Virus record (IMG/VR): IMGVR_UViG_3300047322_000974
Coordinates: 1-43,233 of that record
Source of the DNA: a virus
Length of the DNA stretch: 43,233 bases
Direction: 5' to 3' (one strand)
A model generated the notes under the pieces. That model made no database searches. It saw only the letters and a list, made by a program, of their open reading frames with translations, and had not been told where the DNA came from. This document shows positions 15,913 to 24,950 of the stretch, piece after piece (the stretch's first letter is position 1; the number at the start of each line of letters is the position of its first letter). The position numbers were made by a program, and so were the translations under genes.

Positions 15913-16280
15913 TACGCGACTTCCTCGGCAGACATGCCTTCAAAACGGCAAGCAATGCTGCCTTCTTCGGTATTGCCGGTGCCCTCGCCCGCGTACCAGG
16001 CTTCACTCAGGGTGATGACCTTGCCGTTGGCGAGTTCCAGCGTGATGGTGGCGTCGTCGAGCGTGACCAGATCTTCGAGGCTGAGCTCGTTGCGATCGGT
16101 GATCTCGCCTTCGACGAAGGGAACCTGAGGGGTTTCCTTGTAGCCGTGGACCGTGTCGGCACCCACAACGCCTTCGCGCTTTGGCTTGCCGAGGTTGTAG
16201 GTGAAGCTGCCCTTGGCGAAATGGATGTCGCCGTTGACCTTCAGGGCGATCATTCCGCCAATGCGGTTTTTACCTGCCAT
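15912..16280 (-). CDS. Tail tube protein (Mu gpM-like)
   Basis: A 122-residue major tube protein: GGMIALKVNGDIHFAKGSFTYNL at the start, the VHGYKETPQVPFVEGEITD block, and the DATITLELANGKVITLSEAW C-terminal strand region. It follows the sheath gene by 24 bp as in Mu and polymerises into the inner tube of the contractile tail. Confidence 0.92.
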   Translation of the reverse strand: MAGKNRIGGMIALKVNGDIHFAKGSFTYNLGKPKREGVVGADTVHGYKETPQVPFVEGEITDRNELSLEDLVTLDDATITLELANGKVITLSEAWYAGEGTGNTEEGSIACRFEGMSAEEVA

Positions 16281-16304
16281 GTCTTTATCTCCTGGCGGTC
16301 GCCG

Positions 16305-17777
16305 TTACAGGCGGAACTGGATTTTGTTGGCGACCAGGCGCAGCTGATTGACCAGGTCCGGCGGCAGCAGCACATCGAGGCGATTCGGATCGCTGTCGTT
16401 GCGCTCGCTGATCAGGTTGGCCTTGAAATCAGCCATGTTCTCGACCAAGCCCAGGCGCTCCCACTCGCGGAACTTCGAGATGGCCTCGGCCTTCATCACC
16501 ACGGGCGTAACAACCGGCTGACCAACGCCATAGCGCGTGCCGTCGTTGGCCAGCTTGTGTCGTGGGTACTTGCGCAGGATGTAGTCGCGCCAGTCGTGGC
16601 GGATGAACATCAGGGTGAACATCGTTTCGCTGTCCAGGTAGCTGATGTCAGAACCACCTGCGGAGTTGGTTTTGTAGGTGGTGATAAGGCGCTCGACCTG
16701 CATCGTGCCGTCAGCAGCGACCTTGCTGGTGGCGATGCCGTCGAAAAGCATAATGTTGCGCTCTTCGTTGGTGAGCCGGTTGCCGGCGGCGGGCGGCAGA
16801 CACCAGGCGTAAGCCAGGTTCTGGATAGGCCGCGCCGGATCGATGGCCGCGTAGTACGCCGCGATCGCCATAGTTTCAGCAGCCTTTTCGTAGGCCGGCA
16901 TCGGCTCATCGTTAGCCATCATGATCACGAGATGCTGGCTGTTGTGACTGTCGCCAATCGCGCTGATGGTGCCCTGCGTACCGCGCACCGCGGTGAAAGC
17001 GTGGGCCTCGATCTCGCGCCCCCAGGCAAACCGGCTGCTCAGTTCGGTTTTGATCGCGGCCAAACTGGCAGCGTCGGAGTACGGCACCGCCCAGGTGTGC
17101 AGCCACTCATCACCAATCGCGGCCAGAGCGGTGGTCAGGACTGGGTTACCCGCACCGTTGGAGAACGCGGTGAAAGTCACGCCGACACCCGCCGGAAGCA
17201 CCTGGCCGGTGTAATAGTTCACGCGGGCGTTGAGGCTGTTACCTGCCTCGCCTTTGTGGCGGCAGGTCAGCGTTACCGTACCCGCCGCCGCTGTCGCAGT
17301 GACCGGCATATCCGTCGCAGCGGTAATCGCAGCGGCAACGGCGGTGCCGATGGCGGTGGCGGCATCGCCACTGAGGACGCCTACCGAAACACGGCGACCG
17401 GCGATCATCAGCTCAAGAGTGCCGGAAGCGGTGGCCGGGCCGGTAATTACGATCGTACCGGTTGCCGCAACTCCCGCGACGTTATCGATGATGGGCAGCA
17501 CCAGCAACTCGGTGTACGTGTCGATGGCCATGGCCGCGCGCACCATGCCGGAAAGCATAGAGCCGGCGCCGAAGAGCGTGTCGGCTTGCGCAGGGCTGGT
17601 CACGCGAACCAGCGTGTTTGCCAAGGCACTGCCGGCGGCCAGCTTCTGGCCGATCAGCAGTCGGCGATAGGTGACCGACTGTGGACCACGGACGGCCTGG
17701 CTGTTGTCGATCTCGCTATAAACACCCGGCTTGCGCAACGAACCAGGCCCCGGGATGGTGTTGAATCCGATAGTCAT
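16305..17777 (-). CDS. Contractile tail sheath protein (Mu gpL-like)
   Basis: A 490-residue sheath close to the Mu L length. MTIGFNTIPGPGSLRKPGVYSEIDNSQA and the RRLLIGQKLAAGSALANTLVRVTS N-terminal blocks are characteristic. The conserved C-terminal SERNDSDPNRLDVLLPPDLVNQL with QFRL forms the contractile core. It is the direct evidence that the particle is a myovirus. ATG 17777 overlaps the DUF2635 stop. Confidence 0.94.
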   Translation of the reverse strand: MTIGFNTIPGPGSLRKPGVYSEIDNSQAVRGPQSVTYRRLLIGQKLAAGSALANTLVRVTSPAQADTLFGAGSMLSGMVRAAMAIDTYTELLVLPIIDNVAGVAATGTIVITGPATASGTLELMIAGRRVSVGVLSGDAATAIGTAVAAAITAATDMPVTATAAAGTVTLTCRHKGEAGNSLNARVNYYTGQVLPAGVGVTFTAFSNGAGNPVLTTALAAIGDEWLHTWAVPYSDAASLAAIKTELSSRFAWGREIEAHAFTAVRGTQGTISAIGDSHNSQHLVIMMANDEPMPAYEKAAETMAIAAYYAAIDPARPIQNLAYAWCLPPAAGNRLTNEERNIMLFDGIATSKVAADGTMQVERLITTYKTNSAGGSDISYLDSETMFTLMFIRHDWRDYILRKYPRHKLANDGTRYGVGQPVVTPVVMKAEAISKFREWERLGLVENMADFKANLISERNDSDPNRLDVLLPPDLVNQLRLVANKIQFRL

Positions 17778-17971
17778 TGCTTCTCACCTTTCAGGGTTGG
17801 GGCCTGACCAGCAGGCTGTTCTTCAACAAACACGACATCACCGGCCGCCTCCTTGCGGATCCAGTAGCTGTTAATTTCCAGCGGCTTGCCCTCGGCGGGC
17901 AGCGCCTCGTAGGTGTCAGGGATCCGCACCAGGCGCCCCTCGACGGGTTTAACCAGCACTCGGGTGGTCAT
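17774..17971 (-). CDS. DUF2635 family small tail protein
   Basis: A 65-residue protein beginning MTTRVLVKPVEGRLVRIPDT, the DUF2635 signature, with EINSYWIRKEAAGDVVF following. It is always found immediately upstream of the sheath in Mu-like tail operons and overlaps it here by 4 bp. Its exact role is unsettled. Confidence 0.85.
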   Translation of the reverse strand: MTTRVLVKPVEGRLVRIPDTYEALPAEGKPLEINSYWIRKEAAGDVVFVEEQPAGQAPTLKGEKQ

Positions 17972-18522
17972 GGGTTCAGGTCCTCAATGATCGTTTGGGC
18001 ACGATCCGCCGGATTGGGTTGGGCGTTGTCCAGGCTGTACTCGGTCGTGACCGTGTTCAGGTCGGGCAGGCTTTCATTGAATAAGTCATCGGGGTGACGG
18101 TCGAAGTACTCGGCCTCGAAGATGAGGCGGCAGGCGCCGGTCAACTGCTCGGACTGATCGAGCAGCACCATGCGCGAGCGCACGTACTGTATGTCGTTCG
18201 CGGTGTCACCAAGGGTGTCGTCCCTGAGCAACAAGCGCTCGACCTGCCGAGCCAGCGTGTCGAGCGTGTCATCCAGCGCGTCGTTGCCTTCGGCGTGAAT
18301 CTCGACCACCAACTCCACCCGGCGCCGATACTCCCGGGGCGCCTGGTTAAAGATCTCGCCGGACTCGTCCATCGTGTAAACGATGATCGCGGGTAGTTCG
18401 CTCTGCCATCCGTTGGAAATCAGCGGCCTCACGCGGCTGGCATAAACGCTGCCCCCCGCATTGGTGGCGCCCAGCAGCACCGCAACAGCTTGTTTGCGGA
18501 TCAGTTCTCGCGGATGGGGCAT
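17968..18522 (-). CDS. Tail terminator/completion-type protein (Mu gp37-like position)
   Basis: A 184-residue protein, HPRELIRKQAVAVLLG... with LPAIIVYTMDESGEIFNQAPREYRRRVELVVEI (about 45-80), typical of tail completion/terminator proteins of this operon type. It lies between the head-tail connector and DUF2635/sheath, where a protein capping the tube and sheath is expected. ATG 18522 has AAAGG at 8 nt, and an upstream TTG two codons earlier is less likely. Confidence 0.7.
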   Translation of the reverse strand: MPHPRELIRKQAVAVLLGATNAGGSVYASRVRPLISNGWQSELPAIIVYTMDESGEIFNQAPREYRRRVELVVEIHAEGNDALDDTLDTLARQVERLLLRDDTLGDTANDIQYVRSRMVLLDQSEQLTGACRLIFEAEYFDRHPDDLFNESLPDLNTVTTEYSLDNAQPNPADRAQTIIEDLNP

Positions 18523-18524
18523 AG

Positions 18525-18857
18525 TCAAACCTTTCGGAGAGGAATCGTTACGCCAGCAACCCCATCGAACTGTGGTTCATTGAGCGCATACAACACACCG
18601 CGAACACGTACCCGGTCGCGATTTGTTGGGTTGTTCGGCAGATCGACCAGGCGGACGCCAAGGATTGGGTTTTGGCTGGATACCGGCGCGCCTGTCTCCG
18701 GATCAACGGAAACGTAAGCGGTATCGAACACGGCTTGAGCCAGCGCAACTCCGGGCTCGATCCCATCGGTCAGCCAATACACGGCCCCCGCTGGATCGAG
18801 GGCCGCTGATGGTTCGCTGAAGGTACGGATCGATACACCGAGCATGCGCTGGGCCAT
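18525..18857 (-). CDS. Head-tail connector protein (FII/Phage_attach-like)
   Basis: A 110-residue small protein with the pattern DTAYVSVDPETGAPVSSQNPILGVRLVDLP...DRVRVRGVLYALNEPQFDG, characteristic of lambda gpFII-type stopper proteins that join head and tail. It overlaps the next tail gene. The start may be ATG 18857 or GTG 18872. Neither has a strong ribosome binding site, so ATG is taken. Confidence 0.7.
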   Translation of the reverse strand: MAQRMLGVSIRTFSEPSAALDPAGAVYWLTDGIEPGVALAQAVFDTAYVSVDPETGAPVSSQNPILGVRLVDLPNNPTNRDRVRVRGVLYALNEPQFDGVAGVTIPLRKV

Positions 18858-18872
18858 TGAGGCCCAGCCCAC

Positions 18873-19226
18873 TTATGGCACCGCTACAGGTGCGGATGCG
18901 CCGTTGAGTCGGCAAGCACCAGTTGCACTCGGATTTGCCGCCACATCAGTAGCCACACCCACCAGAACCAGGCCGGAGGCCGATACGTTGGTCAGCGAGC
19001 GGGTACTGGTGTTCATGTACAGCAAATCGCCAACTGCCCAAGCTTGAGCGCTGGTTTTGGTTAGGCCGAACACGCCGTCAAGCTTGAGCACGACAGGATC
19101 ACCGGCGGCTTCCGTGGTCGCTGCGACGCCGATGATCGCACCCACTTTGTAGAGCTCGCCCGACTTGGTGCCGCCCGCAGGGGCGGGAACGGTGAGGCAG
19201 TCGCCACACTGGATGAAAGTTTTCAT
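18873..19226 (-). CDS. Capsid decoration-type protein (DUF2190)
   Basis: A 117-residue protein, MKTFIQCGDCLTVPAPAGGTKSGELYKVG..., with AGDPVVLKLDGVFGLTKTSAQAWAVGD, the DUF2190 pattern. Members are capsid-associated small beta proteins placed right after the major capsid gene and thought to decorate or stabilise the shell. A strong hairpin separates it from the capsid gene. Confidence 0.8.
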   Translation of the reverse strand: MKTFIQCGDCLTVPAPAGGTKSGELYKVGAIIGVAATTEAAGDPVVLKLDGVFGLTKTSAQAWAVGDLLYMNTSTRSLTNVSASGLVLVGVATDVAANPSATGACRLNGASAPVAVP

Positions 19227-19258
19227 GCAAGGTCCCCTTCAGAGACTGGAACTGGAAA

Positions 19259-19286
19259 ACAAAAAGGGCGCCACGCGGCGCCCTTC
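19259..19286 (-). terminator. Terminator-like hairpin after the capsid gene
   Basis: AAGGGCGCC and GGCGCCCTT (19264-19285) form a 9-bp GC-rich stem with a 4-nt loop. On the minus strand a U-run (AAAAA at 19260-19265 on plus) follows it. It lies between capsid and DUF2190 genes inside one operon, so it probably acts as an attenuator or an mRNA 3'-end stabiliser that keeps capsid message high. Confidence 0.7.
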
Positions 19287-19309
19287 GGGGGTCAGATCGA
19301 ACTGGAGCG

Positions 19310-21319
19310 TTACGCGCCTGGGTTCTTGTACGCGCCGCGGTAGTCGATCCAGCCAGCACCGAATACCAGGCGGGCCTTGATTTCCATACCGTCGACTTCG
19401 AAGCCTTCGCGAGTCTCAGTGAAAACGCCTTGCTCGCCTTCGAGGTAGGCGTATTCGAAGGTGTCGACTGCACCCGGAGCGGCATACAGGTACCACTGGT
19501 TCCCGGTGATGCGTGCATCCACGATCACGGTCAACGAGGCGTTACGGACATCGTTGATGTCGGCGTTCTTCGCTGGCACGTAATTGGAGCTGGTGAACTG
19601 ATACGCCTCGAGCTCTTTGTCAGGACCGACAACCAGGAACTCTGGGGCCAGGTTGAGGAACTCGCCCGCCTTGCTTTTCTGCTTACGCATCGCAGCGCGA
19701 GCCGCAGCCAGGGTGGTGGTATTGATAGCGCCACCACTTCCTGCGACGTTGCCGTGGGAGGCATCGAAAAACGGACTGCCGTCCGTGAAGTTGGGGTTGC
19801 CGAGCAGCAGTGCCCAAACCACGTTGGACTCGGTCGCTGCGGCGGCGTTACCCAGTGCAGCCGGGATGCGGGTGAGCGCGCCGAGGTCATCGTTCACGAT
19901 GGTTTCCCAAGTGATGGCAATAATCTTACCGAACTTGGCAACCTTGATCGGAGCCCCATCTTCCGACAGCGTGCCGTACTTGTACTCGCCGTGTTCCTTG
20001 ACCTGCTCCAGTGCAGCGATATCGCCCAGCGCGGCGCGTGTCACGGCACGGAAGTCCGGCACAGTGGTCTGGCGACCCAGCGGACGCCAGGTCTGAGGTG
20101 CATTGGTGTAGGCATCACGCAGGGTACGATTTACGGTGCTGCCCAGCAGCAGCGGGAAATCACTGGTGGAGTGCATGCCGGCTGCACGAACAGCCTGACG
20201 GTCGCAGCCCAATGCAGCCCGGGCCAGTTCCTGCGGGGTCATGCCGCGCGCATTACCGCCAGCCATCTCAACGAATTCGCGGGCCATATCCACCAGACGC
20301 ATGCCGCGGAACTCGCGACCGGCGTCTTCCAACTTGACGCTGACGTCGCAACGGTGCAGCAAGGCGTTCTGCATGGCAGAGCGTTTCGCGTTCAGAACGG
20401 TCACGTCCAGGCCGCCGGTCACAACAGTTGGTTGGCTGCTGCGGGTGTTCGGCTGATCCTTGGCCTGCTTCTCGGCAACCTTGTCGATCAGCGCGATGCT
20501 GGCATCGGCGACGGAAACACCACGCTCAACCAGATCATCGACGAAGGCTTCGTCATCCAGCTGTACCTTGCGAGCCATGGTGCGGATGTTCAGGCTACGC
20601 TTACGCTCCGCTTCAGCAGCTTCACGGCGAAGCGTTTCTTCGGCCGCGCGCTTCTCTTCTTCGGTCATTGCATCTTCCTCTTGGGTAGTGGGCACGGCGG
20701 CCGTTGTTGCGGTTGGCTGGTTTGCCTCCCGAACTTCAAAAATGGTGTTGAAGCGCTGCCCTTTGTATTCGTCGGCAGTCTTGGCGCTGCGGAACTTGCC
20801 GCCGTCGTCAAAGCCGATAGGAACGAGAGACAGCTCCATGGGCTCCCAATCCACGGCGCGGTAGGTCGGCAGCTTGTCATCGGCGCTTTCAGTCACCTCG
20901 TACCGGTGCACCGCATAGCCCACGCTGATGTTGCGAAGGATTCCGTCTTGCACATCCTTGAAAATCTGCTCGACGTCGTCGCGCTTGCTGAACCGCACCA
21001 GAGCTCGCCCTTCGGCCCCTTCGATCCAGGCTTTCTCGACGACGCCAATCACATCGTCCAGGTCATACGAGTTATGGGCGTTGAGGAACGGTGCGCCGTT
21101 ATTGAGACGATCCAGCCGGACAGCGTCTTCGCTGACTTCCAGCTCCTCCATGTAACTGCCAACATCCCAAGACCAGCGGCGCCCTTTTGCGCCAGTGGTC
21201 CAGGTCAGCTCGACAGTCCGCGCGTCAACGTCTACCGATCCCGCACGCACCGCGGCGCGCAGGCTGAGCATTGGTGTTTCATGCGTCTTGTTTGTCGTCG
21301 CCTGATTCGGAGTTGGCAT
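19310..21319 (-). CDS. Prohead protease / major capsid protein fusion
   Basis: About 669 residues from the chosen ATG 21319. The N-terminal part (about 20-190) is a prohead protease domain of S78 type (LRAAVRAGSVDVDARTVELTW, FLNAHNSYDLDDVIG with the histidine, RFSKRDDVEQIFKDVQDGIL.NISVGY with the serine). A charged scaffold-like linker follows (about 210-290, EEEKRAAEETLRREAAEAERK). The C-terminal half is a Mu gpT-type major capsid domain (SDFPLLLGSTVNRTLRDAY, ITWETIVNDDLGALTRIPAALG, GSPFFDASHGNV). One chain thus supplies protease, scaffold and shell subunit. The start is uncertain: ATGs at 21334, 21319 and 21271 lie near the portal stop (21279) and none has a strong ribosome binding site. 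Confidence 0.88.
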   Translation of the reverse strand: MPTPNQATTNKTHETPMLSLRAAVRAGSVDVDARTVELTWTTGAKGRRWSWDVGSYMEELEVSEDAVRLDRLNNGAPFLNAHNSYDLDDVIGVVEKAWIEGAEGRALVRFSKRDDVEQIFKDVQDGILRNISVGYAVHRYEVTESADDKLPTYRAVDWEPMELSLVPIGFDDGGKFRSAKTADEYKGQRFNTIFEVREANQPTATTAAVPTTQEEDAMTEEEKRAAEETLRREAAEAERKRSLNIRTMARKVQLDDEAFVDDLVERGVSVADASIALIDKVAEKQAKDQPNTRSSQPTVVTGGLDVTVLNAKRSAMQNALLHRCDVSVKLEDAGREFRGMRLVDMAREFVEMAGGNARGMTPQELARAALGCDRQAVRAAGMHSTSDFPLLLGSTVNRTLRDAYTNAPQTWRPLGRQTTVPDFRAVTRAALGDIAALEQVKEHGEYKYGTLSEDGAPIKVAKFGKIIAITWETIVNDDLGALTRIPAALGNAAAATESNVVWALLLGNPNFTDGSPFFDASHGNVAGSGGAINTTTLAAARAAMRKQKSKAGEFLNLAPEFLVVGPDKELEAYQFTSSNYVPAKNADINDVRNASLTVIVDARITGNQWYLYAAPGAVDTFEYAYLEGEQGVFTETREGFEVDGMEIKARLVFGAGWIDYRGAYKNPGA

Positions 21320-22799
21320 CGTCTGGTTTCTCATCGGTGGTTGGCGGTTGACTTGGTGAGCCAGCAGCCGCAACTCGGCGCGGGTCGCAATCCAGGACCA
21401 GGCCGTACTCGTCGATCATTTCGTTGGCTTTCTGGATTTGCTCGGCATGCCGTTTCGGGTCAGTAATGCCGAGCTCGCGCAAAGCATCGGGCCAAGTGGT
21501 CAGGCCATTGCGCACGCGGGTGATGACGTTTTCCGTTTCTGCTTTTGGGTCGACCATGTCGCGGCGTGGCGGCACCCAGTAGGCTTTTACGTCGTCGGTC
21601 ACCCCGCCAGGCAGGAGTACCTGAGCTTCCATGAACCAGCCCCAGACCTGGTCGCACAGTTGCGGAATCAACATCCGCCACTGCCACACGTCCACTCGGC
21701 GAGCGAAGTTCAACCATCCCATTCGCCCGCTCGAAAAGTTGACGCCTTTGAGGTCGCCAGTAAGCAGTTCGTATGGGACGCCCAGACCGACTGCCATTGC
21801 GTGCAGTTGTTGCCAGGAATAGGTCGTGTAGCCGTTGAATGTTGGCGGCGTGCCGAAGCTGACGCTTTCACCAAACCCGAGCTCCTGAACGATGCCAGGC
21901 TCAACTCGATCAATGAGCGCAGGCTTTTTTCCGCCGTGCGTACCACTATTCTCGTCTTTGGTGACGAATGCCGCGAAGCAAGAGGCGATCTTCGCCTGCT
22001 CCATCACCGCATCTTCCATCTCATCGAAGTTGCGCATGCGTTGGATGACCGGTGCCAGCCAGCTGTAGCCGCGGGCCTGCCCCGGACGCTTGCGCAGGAA
22101 AACGTGAATCACATCTTCGGCCGGTACCCTGCGCGATTGCAGAGCCCCCCAAACGGCGTTCGCACCTGGGTGTTCATCGAACAACCAATACGCGACCCGA
22201 CGACCAAGGGCGTCGAACTCAACGCCCTGAATGATACGGTTGAGCCCGACGATGTCTGCCTTCGACTCATCGAGGAAGTCGGCTTCCAGCACCTGAAGCT
22301 GCACAGGAACGGGCAGACCGTCAGAACTGAAGCGGCGGCGCCGGCGGACCAAGCACTCACCGCTTTCGGCCACTGCCTCCATGATCATGTGCTGCAGGCC
22401 GTAGAAATTATCCAACCCGTCGGCATCGCAATCGGTTGTCTCAGCCCAGGCCTTCCACAAATCCATCAGCCGCAACCCATCGCGATCACGCTTCGCCAAG
22501 GGCAACGGGACAATCCCGGCCCCGACGGCGTTGTCAGCAATACCGGTGATACCGCGCTCACCGAACGGATTGTTACGGCGCTGATCGCGGGCCCGGTTGC
22601 GAAGCTTGGCCAGTGCCGGAGCGTTCTCAACGTTGGCGTCAGCACCAGTTGCGCGCCAACCATCATTACGACGGCCACCAGCTGCGCCTTCAAAACGGCG
22701 CTTGATCATGTCCAGCGCCAACTCGGTGCGCGCTTTCTTCAAACGCTGCTCTGAGCGCCTGGCCGCGAACCCGGGGAACAGATCATCAATCATCCCCAT
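21279..22799 (-). CDS. Portal protein, lambda family
   Basis: A 506-residue portal. The pattern RNRARDQRRNNPFGERGITGIADNAVG, the VNFSSGRMGWLNFARRVDVWQWRML block (about 375-400) and the C-terminal DPKRHAEQIQKANEMID are typical of lambda gpB-type portals. It forms the dodecameric ring for packaging and head-tail attachment. AGGGG lies 8 nt before ATG 22799. It sits directly after gpW, as in lambda. Confidence 0.93.
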   Translation of the reverse strand: MGMIDDLFPGFAARRSEQRLKKARTELALDMIKRRFEGAAGGRRNDGWRATGADANVENAPALAKLRNRARDQRRNNPFGERGITGIADNAVGAGIVPLPLAKRDRDGLRLMDLWKAWAETTDCDADGLDNFYGLQHMIMEAVAESGECLVRRRRRFSSDGLPVPVQLQVLEADFLDESKADIVGLNRIIQGVEFDALGRRVAYWLFDEHPGANAVWGALQSRRVPAEDVIHVFLRKRPGQARGYSWLAPVIQRMRNFDEMEDAVMEQAKIASCFAAFVTKDENSGTHGGKKPALIDRVEPGIVQELGFGESVSFGTPPTFNGYTTYSWQQLHAMAVGLGVPYELLTGDLKGVNFSSGRMGWLNFARRVDVWQWRMLIPQLCDQVWGWFMEAQVLLPGGVTDDVKAYWVPPRRDMVDPKAETENVITRVRNGLTTWPDALRELGITDPKRHAEQIQKANEMIDEYGLVLDCDPRRVAAAGSPSQPPTTDEKPDDANSESGDDKQDA

Positions 22800-22800
22800 G

Positions 22801-23004
22801 TCAGTACCCCTTGGAGAACGAGGCGTACCGACGGCCGCCGTCGTTGCAGGCGTTAAGTCCGAGCTCAGCGGCCATCAGCTTGAGGATCCGCATCATCTCG
22901 TCGAGTGACCGGTAGGTGACGCTCTTGTCGGCATAGCGGACCGACAACGCCCCTTCGGCGATGGCCGCCTGCAGGGCGTTGTATTGCTCGATCGTGTAGG
23001 CCAT
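22801..23004 (-). CDS. gpW-like head-tail joining protein
   Basis: A 67-residue protein with IEQYNALQAAIAEGALSVRYADKSVTYRSLDEM, the gpW signature. In lambda it is added after packaging to stabilise the packaged head. It overlaps the terminase stop by one base, and the portal follows 1 bp later. Confidence 0.9.
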   Translation of the reverse strand: MAYTIEQYNALQAAIAEGALSVRYADKSVTYRSLDEMMRILKLMAAELGLNACNDGGRRYASFSKGY

Positions 23005-24950
23005 CAGTTTTTATTCCAGTGTGAGGATTTCTTCCGCGGCCGTTCTTCAGCGTCCGGCTCGTTGCCGCCGGTGACAGCTGCAACCAGCAGATCGAGATCA
23101 AGGCCGAAACGCTGCTGGCAGATGCGCAGCGCAGCGAGCGCGTAGACGAAGCAGTCGAGCGCCTCGTTTCGGCGGCCGCCGCTGTCCCAGCGCATCACAC
23201 GCTTGCCTTTGGAGATGGCTGCTTTTTTCTTTTCTGAGGTGAGTTGCTTCACCTCCGATTCGTCGCAGATCGCGTCGTTGGCCGGAAGGTGAACAACCCC
23301 GGGCTGAGACACGCCCGCCTGGGATGCAGCTGTATCGACGGGGAGCGCCATCCGGCTGTAGAGCAGCTCTTTGGCGTTGTCGGTACCGACCTCGGTTAGG
23401 AAGACCTTGTGCACCTTGTTCTTCGTGCGCGGGAAGTTCGCGATCGGCTTGCCGTAGACGGTCGCGCCACGGATTGGAACAACCCAGTGCACCCCGTGCT
23501 TTCGGCTCTCTGCATACACCTCGTCGGCATAGTGGCCGCCAGCGTCCCATGTCCAGCGCTCCACCTTCATGATGGTGCCGTCCACGCGTGTGAACTGCCG
23601 GTGCAGCTCGAGGCCAACCTTGCGGCGCAATTCCTCGCTAGCCGGATCGCCCATCAGGATGAAGCGATGAACCAGCCAAGCTTCCTCACCTGGACCGAAA
23701 GCCCAGACCCGCCCCTCGAACCGGTCGTCCTGTGTATCGATGCCGCCGACCAGGACCAGGCCAAGGGCCGGGACCTGCGGAAAAACTTCACGGCGACCGT
23801 ACAGAACTTCCGAGTCGAGCTTCTCGCCCTGGTCGTCGTCCCACGTTTCGCCGCGGGTGGTGTTGATGAAGGTGATCAGCTTCGATACATCGCCTTTCAC
23901 CTTCAGCCATTCTTCGGCCAGGCTGAGCCACGTACTCCAGGTGCTGTAGATCGCCCAAATGCTGAAGCTGACTGAGCGAGGGGTGCGGATGATTTCGTCA
24001 TCGATCCCAAACCAGTCCATGCCGTCGCGGGTCCAGATGCCGGTGTGCTCGCAGATCCACCGCCCTGTCTTGGACGCCTCGACCATTTCGTTGTGCCAGA
24101 TGACGCAGGCAGCGTGCTCGCACACGTACCAGGCTTTCTCGGCTTCACCGAGCGCGTTCTTTTCCCACTTCAGGCCGAACTCACAATCCTTGCCGCCCCA
24201 CTTCAGCGTCTGTTCCTGCCGGCAGTGCGGGCAGTTGATGTGGAACTTGAGCAGGTAGGGCGACTCTTCGACAGCCTTGGTGATCTGACAGGAGCCCACT
24301 CGTTTCGGCGTTGAGCCGCGAATTGACTTCGGGTAGATCGCACCGTTGAGTCGCTTGTCGCCCAGGGTGATCGGCGCGCCCTCGCCTTCGACGCTTTCGT
24401 CAAAGTTCGAGAGCTCGTCGTAGATCACTTCGTCGGCAGATTTCTCACGGTAGTTGCGCGAGGCCTTGCCGCCCCGGATCCAGAGTGTTCGCCGGTTGGC
24501 GAATATCTTCTGGTCGAGGGTGTTGTCGCTGTGTTTGCGGCCAAACCACGGGGCCAGGTCGCCCAACACAGGAACGTCACGGATCATGCCGTTGATGTGG
24601 CTTTTGCTGATGTCCTCGGCGTCCGGGTCGGTCGGGCTCCACATCATGACGTTGCGGCGCTTGTGCTGGATCTTGTAGCCGATGTTCGCCATCAACAGCT
24701 TGGTGTAACCGATCCGCGCCGACTTGATGAAGTTGACGACGTTGATCAGGTCGTTGCCCATGCTGTTCAGGATCGCAACCTGAAACGGCTCGGTCGTCCA
24801 CTTGCCCTCGTTGTAGGAGGACTCAGCGGACATGTAGAAATTTGCATCCGCCCATTCGACGGCGGTTTGCGGTGGTTCTTTGTAGAGCGCCTGGAGCCCT
24901 AGCTTGATCGACTTGCGCAGATCATTCAGCCATGGACTCAACGTACTCAT
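23004..24950 (-). CDS. Terminase large subunit, lambda gpA family
   Basis: A 648-residue packaging motor. Residues 60-95 carry the gpA-type ATPase adenine/P-loop region NFIKSARIGYTKLLMANIGY. The Walker B-like region is DEVIYDELSNFDES (about 163-176). The C-terminal nuclease part shows VLVGGIDTQDDRFEGRVWAFG (about 405-425) with the catalytic acids and the long zinc-like CPHCRQEQT...CEHAACVIWH cysteines before it. Lambda-type terminases cut at cos sites. It overlaps the small subunit by 29 bp. Confidence 0.93.
   Translation of the reverse strand: MSTLSPWLNDLRKSIKLGLQALYKEPPQTAVEWADANFYMSAESSYNEGKWTTEPFQVAILNSMGNDLINVVNFIKSARIGYTKLLMANIGYKIQHKRRNVMMWSPTDPDAEDISKSHINGMIRDVPVLGDLAPWFGRKHSDNTLDQKIFANRRTLWIRGGKASRNYREKSADEVIYDELSNFDESVEGEGAPITLGDKRLNGAIYPKSIRGSTPKRVGSCQITKAVEESPYLLKFHINCPHCRQEQTLKWGGKDCEFGLKWEKNALGEAEKAWYVCEHAACVIWHNEMVEASKTGRWICEHTGIWTRDGMDWFGIDDEIIRTPRSVSFSIWAIYSTWSTWLSLAEEWLKVKGDVSKLITFINTTRGETWDDDQGEKLDSEVLYGRREVFPQVPALGLVLVGGIDTQDDRFEGRVWAFGPGEEAWLVHRFILMGDPASEELRRKVGLELHRQFTRVDGTIMKVERWTWDAGGHYADEVYAESRKHGVHWVVPIRGATVYGKPIANFPRTKNKVHKVFLTEVGTDNAKELLYSRMALPVDTAASQAGVSQPGVVHLPANDAICDESEVKQLTSEKKKAAISKGKRVMRWDSGGRRNEALDCFVYALAALRICQQRFGLDLDLLVAAVTGGNEPDAEERPRKKSSHWNKN

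Noticed and set aside
15894-17807. 637-codon plus-strand open frame
   Set aside because: It is fully antisense to sheath, tube and chaperone genes that have clear family matches and overlapping stop/start coupling. The frame is open only because of GC-rich codon use.
19430-21466. 678-codon plus-strand open frame, and a 438-codon one at 21438-22754
   Set aside because: Antisense shadows of the capsid fusion and portal. No ribosome binding site or recognisable product.
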